From Isohypsibius dastychi (taxonomy: Eukaryota > Tardigrada > Eutardigrada > Parachela > Isohypsibiidae): a stretch of 10,232 bases of DNA. The position numbers and the translations under genes are program-made. This document shows, one piece after another, positions 1 to 7,038 of the stretch; position 1 is the first letter of the stretch, and every line of letters starts with the position of its first letter. The notes under the pieces are model-generated. The model saw only the letters and a program-made list of their open reading frames with translations, was not told where the DNA came from and ran no database searches. Where the stretch lies: contig JAQIWT010001591.1 of the NCBI GenBank assembly GCA_034696485.1, forward strand, positions 1 to 10,232. The letters are read 5' to 3'.

Positions 1-145
1 TTGTTTGCTCCTCCGCCGTTCCAGTTGTTATTATTGTTGTTGGAGTTCGAGTTGCTGGTAGCGCTTGATCCGCTGAAGCCGTCGTCGTAGTTTGGCATGT
101 TGTTGTTGTTATTATTGTTGTTGAAGTTGTTGTTATTATAATTAT
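1..145 (-). repeat. AAC/AAT trinucleotide tract coding poly-Asn
   Basis: The plus strand is a TTG/TTA trinucleotide tract. Read on the minus strand it gives eight Asn codons in a row (99-122) and six more (24-41), separated by Ser/Gly-rich sequence. AAC and AAT are mixed, so selection on the protein or old slippage is more likely than a fresh microsatellite. Confidence 0.7.
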
Positions 146-650
146 CTGGTAAGGATAAAAGAGAATGAGGCATTTCAGTAAACCAGAGGCACCTGATGTG
201 TCAACCTACTGTTTCCACCTCCCCACCAACGGAGCTGACCTGAGTTACAAATGTTTTCAGAAGATTAGTTTTTCGTAAAAAGAGTCGTTAGTGTGGTGAA
301 CAGCGGCCTTACCTGATTTCGACTCACCGTAAGGCTGAAAAACAAGATAATATCATGTCGTCATTTAACGTTATGTTTTGTATGAAAGCATCCTTACCGC
401 GAAAAGAGCCGGAACGAAGCAACATGCCAGTGCGAGGAGCGACAGAAACATTTTGGAGTCGATCGGTGGGAAATCTTGAGGGTGACCTTTTAACAACTGC
501 ACTGTTTCTGACTAGAAATTGTAGAAAAGTAGCGCCACGAAGAGACGTCCAGATTATGCTGATGCGATCACCTTCAGGTACTTGAACACAAGCACCAGAT
601 TCAGACTTTTCGGAATTGAGCTGATTGGACGCAAACAACGGAGCACTCAT
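1..650 (-). CDS. Gene D: 5' part of an Asn-rich protein (partial, spliced)
   Basis: Proposed exons are 582-650 (23 codons from ATG at 650), a 22-nt microexon at 313-334, and 1-145, which runs off the window. The last exon has a strong acceptor (pyrimidine tract ending TTACCAG) and encodes an Asn/Ser/Gly-rich tract with Asn runs at 99-122 and 24-41. The 69-nt first exon is supported by a copy at 4015-4083: the two are nearly 90% identical by eye, several changes are silent, and similarity drops right after the GTACCTGA donor. Phases then fit: exon 1 ends in phase 0, and the microexon (PYGESKS plus one base) joins the Asn-rich frame. Reading exon 1 on to the GTGAGT donor near 327 would instead give an immediate stop in exon 3. 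Function is not recognised; Asn-rich tracts occur in many RNA-binding and transcription proteins, which is only a hint. The microexon is the least certain part. Confidence 0.45.
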
Positions 651-914
651 GTTTGTGTGATTTTCGTTTTAAAGAAAAAACAACTCAAAGTGGCTTCTAA
701 CATGTTTTTTCTTACTTTTCTTTTCAAAGCACCAGAACAAAGGCATTTTGTAACGTGTATACTGCGGCTTGGTCACTGAGTTAGTTCGCTCGAGAAGGAG
801 AATATTTCGGTCTGTTAGAGAGATGTAACAAAATGGAGAAATGAATGCAGAATTATGTAACAAGTAAGCACAATATCGCAAGAAAACTGTCCAGAAATCC
901 ACAGACTGGAAAAT

Positions 915-2530
915 TTAACTGGTTTCGGTTGATTCAGTTTTCATTTTCTTGGATTGACGCTGTGAAACTGCATCGGCAATCTCCCGAATCAGATCCGGAA
1001 AAGCAGCCAGTTCCTGGAATCCGCCCACTTTCAAAAACTCCTCCAGATCATCCGCCGCTATTTGCGCTGCTTTCTTCCGCAGGATGTCCACCGAATGCCC
1101 GGCTGCGGTGTTCAACGCAGCAGCTGCATTCTGCACACTCAGATTCTTCAGCTTATTCGGAATGAGCTCGATGACCTTTTCCTTCAAAATCGGAAGTGAC
1201 CACTCTTTTGCAAACTTGAGCGCAGCGGTGACCTTTTCAACCGTCAAATTTTCCGCCAAAGGGCCAAGACAGTTGCTCTCCAGTTTTGGATCACCGAAGT
1301 GATTTGCAGACAGCAGTATGCCAATGGCTAAATCCTGCTGGTCGCCAATATCTCGGAGCCCCCCGGCTTTTGCGAAACCAAGTACATCCTCAACCGCCAA
1401 TTTTTCGGCCTTTTCTGCCAACTTTATAACTGAGTGCACCTGGGCAATTTTCAACGCAGCAGCTGCATTTTTCACCGTTAAATCCCCGATTTTTTCCGGA
1501 AGCAATGGGATGACCTTTTTCGACAGACTGGTAATAGCGTGCTTCTTGGAGATGCTGAGAGCTGTATCGACTTTTTCAACAGTCAGATTGGTGGTGAGCA
1601 TTTTCATGCACCGCGCTTCCACGGACTCGAGCTGGTACGCTCGAGCAGCAACGAGCAGCTTCCCACATAAAGTGGGATTCCATGGCTTCAGAGCATAAAT
1701 ACTTTCCAACATTGCCTCTGTAGTTTCGCCATCAAAGTCGGTCGGCAGTTGAGATCCTTCCAACAATAAACTAGTCTGTATACGCAATGCAAGGAGTGGA
1801 CACAGGAGCAATTGTGACCGGTGAGCAGGGAACTTTTTGCCTTCAGAGGAGATGACAGTGCAGTCCGCAGGTCCTAGTTCGCTCTCTGCTCGTAAATGGT
1901 AACCGCACGATCTGGGTTGGTTGCGCCCGGGAACAACTTTGTAACATATCTCGGCGCGAATACGAAGAAACCCACCGTCGAGATAACCATCTGCCAGGAG
2001 TGCCGAATGTGATATCAATTCGTCGTAGATCTTCTCGGTGTCCGAAGCACTGTACGCTACAGTGAACAAACTTGTGTTCACATTGTAAGTCTTCTTTTTC
2101 GTGCCGCCGCTGTTGAAAATGCTGCAAGACAAAATCGTGACTTACAAAAACACATGGAACAACGAACAAAACAATTTTTATGAGGCCTGATTGAATTAAT
2201 TTCTGACTACCTTATGGTGCTACCCTGGTTCATCATAACTATATCAACAGGGCTGTCAATGTCCAGATAAACCCCAACACTCTTCACACTGGCTTTCTTC
2301 TCGGAGCTAGTTCCAGGCTTGGAGTCTGTAGAACATGAAAGGATAAGTGGAGCCACCATCAGTATCCAACGCGACTGCTCCACCTGTTCACCGTACAATC
2401 GCAATTCGGGATTAGACGCGGCAATGGGATTCAGAGGACCAGTTGCAGAGCTGCCTGACGGACCCATACCAGCAGCCTTTCTAGTCAACGAACGCCGGAA
2501 TGTCAGCTTCCCGATCTGAGGTTCTGTCAT
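915..2530 (-). CDS. Gene A: MATH-BTB (SPOP-like) protein with doubled C-terminal helical module
   Basis: Two exons, 2211-2530 and 915-2121, are joined in phase 2 (ATAAG/GTAGTC donor, TTTTGTCTTGCAG acceptor). They give about 508 aa from ATG 2530. MATH covers about residues 38-170, with a SRWILMVAP strand, a GVYLDID strand and the closing GFLRIRAEICYKVV strand. BTB covers about 190-285 (DCTVISSEGKKF, AHRSQL, ESIY). Four helical-hairpin units follow, with LTVEK at 286 and again at 399, then a basic SKKMKTE tail near 497-503 that resembles SPOP's nuclear signal. SPOP-type proteins link substrates to CUL3 ubiquitin ligase; that role here is inferred. Compared with genes B and C, about 25 codons holding the first MATH strand are missing in frame. 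The BTB middle is also the most diverged of the three, so this copy may be losing or changing its substrate. No internal stop is present. Confidence 0.85.
2122..2210 (-). other. Intron in gene A (89 nt, phase 2)
   Basis: The donor is AAG/GTAGTC and the acceptor TTTTGTCTTGCAG/C. The joint restores an unbroken MATH domain (GSTI-S-IFN). The position and phase are the same in genes B and C, which supports the call. Confidence 0.85.
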
Positions 2531-2624
2531 GACTTTAAAAGTGTACAGCAGTATGTCGTTAAGCTAGGTAGAACAAACGGCGTTTGAAATTCGATTTAGC
2601 TGTTAATAAATTTGTCCGACCTGT

Positions 2625-2659
2625 TTTGGATGCGAATGAGGACAGCTAAGCGATGTGGA
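2625..2659 (-). promoter_or_regulatory. Conserved upstream block of genes A and B
   Basis: TTTGGATGCGAATGAGG, followed by a CGATGTGGA motif, lies about 100 bp upstream of the gene A start. It recurs at 6330-6369 upstream of gene B, in flanks that are otherwise much more diverged. It could be a core promoter, a 5' UTR or a non-coding first exon; the sequence does not decide. Confidence 0.35.
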
Positions 2660-2951
2660 TTGTGGACTACAGTCAGCGTGAAATTGATTAGAATCTTCTT
2701 TTCTTATCGCCCGGTTGCAAGCCCGAATGTATCAAACGGCGAGACAGATTTTATTCAAATAACAGCACCCAAGCAGCAGCGAAGAAAATTCGAAAAACGT
2801 AACAAAGTGAATTGGTCTACTTCAACAAAGAAAGTTTAAACGAAAATTTGAAATTCTACCGAATATCTTTTGCTGGGGTCAACACTGATCTGGTAAACTT
2901 GGTCATGGCTATGCAACCGACTTGTTTAGACCAACCAATTTCATCACTTTG

Positions 2952-2976
2952 GTACACCATCCTCTGGCCATAAGAA
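2952..2976 (-). repeat. 25-bp exact inverted repeat, left arm
   Basis: The reverse complement of 2952-2976 is identical to 3497-3521. The flanks do not match beyond a few bases. See the right arm and the findings. Confidence 0.85.
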
Positions 2977-3011
2977 CTTTTTCCAACAAGAACCTTCAAC
3001 AATCGTGTCGT

Positions 3012-3031
3012 AGCTGTGACGTATCACAGCT
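3012..3031. repeat. 20-bp interrupted palindrome with a CRE-like core
   Basis: AGCTGTGA and TCACAGCT are perfect inverted arms around a CGTA spacer. The centre reads TGACGTATCA, like a bZIP (CRE/AP-1) site. It may be a binding site, or a hairpin in a mobile-element remnant. Confidence 0.4.
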
Positions 3032-3496
3032 TATTTACGGAGGGTCTGACAAATGGATAACAAGAGGGGTTTTCGTTACAAGAACCGCTTTCCCCTTGGC
3101 ATTTTGCCTCAATCGCCCATCACTGCATTTGTTGTGGTTTCGAACTCGAAGAGATTCGATATCATTTGTGCAATTTGTTACTTCCTTCTTGTTTTTTATT
3201 TCCAGAATACTTGATTATTTATTTACTTACGTAGTTGACTGATAAATCAACGGAAGATACTTCCGGTGAGATTATGTCGCTGCAGTGGAAATTGAAAAAA
3301 CGTCCATTTTTGTTTTGGGTTGAAATATGATCTAAAATTTGTTTGCTTGAATAGAACTCGATGGCCAAGTAAATTCTGCTACAGTATTTCAAGGTCGAAA
3401 AACGGAAAGGTCACCTTTCGGATTTGGTGACGACAGAGGCCATCCCTTCAAGAACTTTGTTGTGGTTTTACGCGCTACAAGAACTGCCAAACCTGG

Positions 3497-3521
3497 TTCT
3501 TATGGCCAGAGGATGGTGTAC
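3497..3521 (+). repeat. 25-bp exact inverted repeat, right arm
   Basis: Identical to the reverse complement of 2952-2976, about 520 bp away. An exact 25-bp match surrounded by unlike sequence suggests a recent local inversion-duplication or mobile-element ends, not old homology. Confidence 0.85.
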
Positions 3522-3719
3522 TTCCATGGTCACAGGGAGCGATTATCTCCATGGTCCCGAACACGTGAAGCGCAACAAAAGCATGATCTTGCATTCACTC
3601 ACCGATAACGAAAACCGATTCTCAAAGCTACAACATGGAACTCAAGAGCAAGATAATTTTCGGCAAGAAAGAGAGTAACAGAAACGAAATCTGCGGTATT
3701 TACCAACAGTAACAGAATT

Positions 3720-4083
3720 CGAAATTGTATTACGCTGATTGAAGTTACTAGTCGGTGTGTTGGAGTTCGCTCTGGGGTTGAGCGGTTGATGCGTTTTGCG
3801 ATTGACCTTTCAAAGTTCGAAATTATCTGACTCTGAATTCGAATCATTAGAATCAACAGGCTGGCGATCCACCGCTCCAAACGACCGGAAGTCATTCCGG
3901 TTCCCGAGACGTTCTTGTTCAATTTTCGTCATATCTGACGTGATGAAATGGCTGATCTTCCCAAGACCAACTGTGTAGAATCGATAAATCCCTCGCACAA
4001 TTACTCTCAGGTACCTGAATTCAAGCACTACATTCAGACTTTTCGGAATTTAGCTGGTTGGACGCAAATAACGGAGCACACAT
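3720..4083 (-). pseudogene. psi-D: decayed copy of the gene D 5' end
   Basis: The 69 bases at 4015-4083 match the first exon of gene D (582-650) with the same length and reading frame, and the peptide shares APLFASNQLNSEKSE. An in-frame TGA at codon 21 stops it just before the GTACCTGAG donor. Further along the minus strand, about 3740-3830, a stretch containing GAACTCCAACA resembles the Asn/Ser-rich exon of gene D but is out of frame and has lost the Asn repeats. The copy ends near 3720 at the duplication junction. It is a truncated by-product of the A/B duplication. A short regulatory upstream ORF is a weaker alternative. Confidence 0.6.
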
Positions 4084-4096
4084 GTTAGTGGGGTCT

Positions 4097-4102
4097 TTTA
4101 TT
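4097..4102 (-). terminator. Candidate AATAAA poly(A) signal for gene B
   Basis: AATAAA on the minus strand, about 270 nt after the gene B stop. The corresponding flank of gene A has no exact AATAAA, so this is only a candidate. Confidence 0.3.
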
Positions 4103-4373
4103 TCAAGGAAAAAACAATTGAACATGTGATTCATTATTTGCTTTTCAAAAGCGGGAAAACAAAGAAGTTCTGTATGTAAACTGGTCACAACTGAAGTAGT
4201 TTGCTCGGGACGTCACTAAAAACACAGGAACGCAGAATACTTAGATCAGTCAAAGATGCAACCAACTGAAGAGATGCATCCAGAATCATGTGGAACGTAT
4301 GAACAAAATATCGCAATTGAACTGTTGGCTGGTTTTGCGAACTTCAAGAAGATCCACAACCGGGAAGGGTCAG

Positions 4374-6226
4374 CTAGCTTTCGGTTGGTTCAGTTTTCAT
4401 TTTCTTTGATTGTCGCTGTGAAACTGCATCAGCAATCTCCCGAATCAAATCCGGAAAAGCAGCCAATTCCTGGAATCCCCCAACTTTTAAAAACTCCTCC
4501 AGATCATCCGCCGCTATTTGCGCTGCTTTCTTCCGCAGAATATCCACCGAATGCCCAGCGGCGGTAGTCAACGCAGCAGCCGCATTGTGTACATTCAGAT
4601 TGTTCAGCTTATCCGGGATGAACTCGATGATCTTTTCCTTCAAGATCGGAAGCGACCAATCTTTCACAAACTTCAGGGCAGCGGTGACCTTTTCAACAGT
4701 TAAATTTTCTGCCAGGGGGCCAAGGCAGTTGCTCTCCAGTTTCGGATCACCGAAGCGATGTGCAGAAAGCAGAATGCGAAGGACCAAATCCTGTTGGTCG
4801 CCAATGTCCCGAAATCCCCCAGCCGTCGCAAAACCAAATATATCCCTAACCGCCAGCTCCTGAGCTTTCTCGGCCAACTTTGGAACTGAGTGCTCCTGGG
4901 CGATCTTCAACGCGGCAGCTGCCTTTTTCACCGTCAAATCTCCAATTTTTTCGGGAAATAATGGGGTGGCTTTTTTTTCTAGTTCGGGAATGGCGTGCTT
5001 TTTGGCAATGCTGAGAGCTGTTCCGATCTTTTCGACGGTCAGATCAGTTGTGAGCAATTTCATGCACCGCGCCTCCACGGCCTCGAGCTGATACTTCCGT
5101 CCAGCAACGAGCAGCTTTCCACATAGAGTCGGACTCCAAGGCTTCAAGGAGTATATGCTTTCCAATATTGCCTCTGCAGTTTCACTATCCAAGTCGACCT
5201 TTAATTGAGAGCAATTCATCGTTGAGTCTTTTTTAATAAGCGACGAAAAAAGCCGACAAGCGGACAACTGTGACCGGTGAGCTGTGAATTTTCTTCCATC
5301 GGAGCAGATGACAATGCAGTCCGGGGCACCTCTTTCGCAGTCTCCTCGTATTTGGTAACCAAATGATCCAGGTTGATCGCCACCAGAGACAACTCTGTAG
5401 CATATTTCAGCGCGAATACGAAGAAATCCGCTTTCAAGATAGCCATCTGCCAGCAGGGTCGAATGTGATATCAGTTCGTGGTAGATCTTATCGGTTTCCG
5501 ATTGACCATTCTTCACAGTGTACTGCAACTGCTCCACGGAATAAGATGTTTTATTCACGTTACTGCCGTTGAAGATGCTGCAAGATAAATATTATTATAA
5601 TCCACATTCAAGCCATTATCAAGATGAGAAAACAGTGAAAAAAACGATTCAAAATACATTTGAGAATGACGCAAATACTTGCATCACAAATCGGGACGGA
5701 AGGGGTGAGATGGAACAACAATTAAATCCCACTTTAGTTGCGGAAACAAGTTGCTTTGTGTTAGATTAAATCCAGTTTCGTTTAATTACCTTATGGTGCT
5801 ACCCTCATTGTGCATCGTGAAATCTCCAGCACCATCAAGATCCAGATAAACCCCGATACTTTTCACGCTGGCTTTCTTTGCGGAGCTTGCGCCATGACTT
5901 GGGTCTGTAGGTGGCGAAACAATCAAAACTGGAGCCACCATCAAAATCCAACGTGACTGTTCCAGCGGAATACCGTACAATTTCAGCTCAGTGTTTGAGG
6001 CGCTGGCACTCATGTCCAAATCTTTGCGATGGCGAACTTGGTCGAAATCGTAAATGTCCAAGTCGATTGTTTTCCGGTGGATGGGGATCAGAGGGCCTAA
6101 ACTACTCCACGGACCAGATGTCATTTGTGAACTGGAATAACGAGCGCTGTTAACTACAAAATGGCGAAGAATGAGTGGTACGATACAGTACCTTGTTGGC
6201 GTTTTGGGGACTGATGGTAAAGCCAT
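4374..6226 (-). CDS. Gene B: MATH-BTB (SPOP-like) protein with doubled C-terminal helical module
   Basis: Exons are 5790-6226 and 4374-5577, joined in phase 2, giving 546 aa from ATG 6226. A possible extra 60-nt in-frame intron (6132-6191) would give 526 aa. In 546-aa numbering, MATH runs about 52-209, starting with KTIDLDIYDF, then SRWILMVAP, GVYLDLD and FLRIRAEICYRVV. BTB is about 232-323 (DCIVICSDGRKF, AHRSQL, ESIYSLKPW). Four helical-hairpin units follow, with LTVEK at 325 and 438 exactly 113 residues apart, and GGFRDI and GGFQEL each closing a pair. The tail is SKKMKTEPTES. The last 59 residues before the tail match gene A exactly. SPOP-type proteins recruit substrates to CUL3 ligase; this is assumed here. 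Gene B keeps the full MATH domain and looks like the intact sister of A. The ATG lies two bases after an AACAG acceptor-like site, so an upstream non-coding exon or trans-spliced leader is possible. Confidence 0.87.
5578..5789 (-). other. Intron in gene B (212 nt, phase 2)
   Basis: Donor AAG/GTAATT, acceptor TTTATCTTGCAG/C. Same position and phase as in genes A and C; splicing restores GSTI-S-IFN in the MATH domain. Confidence 0.85.
6132..6191 (-). other. Possible 60-nt intron near the start of gene B
   Basis: ACAAG/GTACTG and TTATTCCAG/T flank exactly 60 bases, so the frame is the same whether spliced or retained. Retention would add 20 mostly hydrophobic residues with no counterpart in gene A. 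Splicing gives a plain Ser/Pro-rich leader before MATH, which seems the likelier product. Confidence 0.45.
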
Positions 6227-7038
6227 AGCTGTTAATGCAGAGATGTGCCGTTAAAATAACCAAAACAAATACTTCTCGAAATTTCAATCAGCTCGCTATG
6301 AATCCATCAGAGCCGTGGGAAGTCGGAACTTTGGATGCGAATGAGGGCAACTGAACTGAGCGATGTGGACTTCACTCGCTTAGTGTGTCAGCAAGAACAG
6401 GGCTCAGAACGGGCCGTACATCGGCTCAAGTTTTGGCCCGAAGTTTCAGATTTATCGCACTAAAGTACTAACGTATTCGAACAAATAAACCGAGGCTTCC
6501 GAGTAATCATTCTTCTGAAGCTCGTGGTTTTTCGCACTTGTATTTTGGTATTGTATTGCACGGTTTTACATCATTTTCTGTTCAAAATATGATAATGGGG
6601 TTTTTTTGTTTATGGAACACAACCGCGTTAACAGGAACTAAGACTTCTCACTCAAATTCTCAGCCGATGAAATTTAGGGAAGCAGTCACCTTTCCTGAAG
6701 TGCAATATTTGCAGTTTGAAATCTGTTGAAAAATAGCCTGCTGAACTTATCCCAACTGTATCTTGCTGACGTAAATCGCGTGATTCAACACCGCGAAAAA
6801 TCCAAAGTTTACTCGGTAGACTTTCAGAAGGCCAGAAACATATGAGCTGGAACAAAAGCATCTCGTACCGTACTCTCTCACCGATAACAAAACCGATTCT
6901 ACAACATGAAACTTAAAGACAAGATCATTTTCGGCAAGGAATAAACTAACAAAAACAAGAATCTACGGTATAATCTAAGAATGAAGAATGGCAAATTCTA
7001 CTACTTCAACCAATCAGAAGGGGACAAGTAATTCCAGC
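6227..7038. other. Gap between genes C and B: gene B 5' flank
   Basis: Holds the upstream flank of gene B, paralogous to that of gene A: the block at 6330-6369, a stretch at 6560-6705, and 6850-6980, which matches 3570-3710 (shared CTCACCGATAAC and TTTTCGGCAAG motifs). No believable coding exon was seen here apart from the gene C tail that begins at 7039. Confidence 0.6.
6850..6980. repeat. Intergenic paralogous block, copy of 3570-3710
   Basis: Shares AACAAAAGCAT, CTCACCGATAAC, CTACAACATG and TTTTCGGCAAG in the same order with 3570-3710. No shared open frame is kept, so it is probably flanking DNA that travelled with the gene duplication. Confidence 0.7.

Larger units (their letters stand above)
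1..3710 (-). repeat. Segmental duplication, copy A (approximate limits)
   Basis: Homologous to copy B at about 3720-6980: D-like first exon, gene A downstream flank (560-914), coding exons and upstream flank. The offset is about 3.46 kb at the stop codons and 3.7 kb upstream, because the copies have gained or lost sequence. The left limit is outside or near the window edge. Confidence 0.75.
2531..3710. other. Gap upstream of gene A: 5' flank plus odd repeats, no firm gene
   Basis: The first 140 bases or so resemble the flank upstream of gene B; both contain TTTGGATGCGAATGAGG (2625-2641 and 6330-6346) followed by CGATGTGGA. The stretch 3290-3430 resembles about 6560-6705, and 3570-3710 resembles 6850-6980. 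The middle part, about 2830-3290, has no clear partner upstream of gene B and may be an insertion. It holds a 20-bp palindrome and one arm of a 25-bp inverted repeat. Short open stretches exist on both strands (minus 3035-3214, minus 2856-3025, plus 3351-3604), but none has convincing exon structure. Confidence 0.6.
3720..6980 (-). repeat. Segmental duplication, copy B (approximate limits)
   Basis: Second copy of the unit: psi-D, gene B downstream flank (4010-4373), gene B, and about 750 bp upstream. The junction with copy A lies near 3710-3720, where A's upstream flank ends and the decayed D copy begins. Confidence 0.75.

Noticed and set aside
324-581. Long reading of gene D exon 1 (108 codons to 324)
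   Set aside because: Similarity to the duplicate stops at the GTACCT donor, and its own downstream donor gives a stop in the next exon.
1084-1698. Plus-strand ORFs opposite gene A (and 4518-4863, 5363-5572 opposite gene B; 7392-8056 opposite gene C)
   Set aside because: Shadows of the MATH-BTB exons on the other strand.
3351-3604. Plus-strand 84-codon open frame as a gene
   Set aside because: No clear start or acceptor, no recognisable domain, and the related block upstream of gene B does not keep the frame. Kept only as part of a finding.
3599-4028. Minus-strand ORFs of 107 and 72 codons in this stretch
   Set aside because: They overlap in different frames, start inside the psi-D remnant or its flank, and have no matching frame at the corresponding place in gene D.
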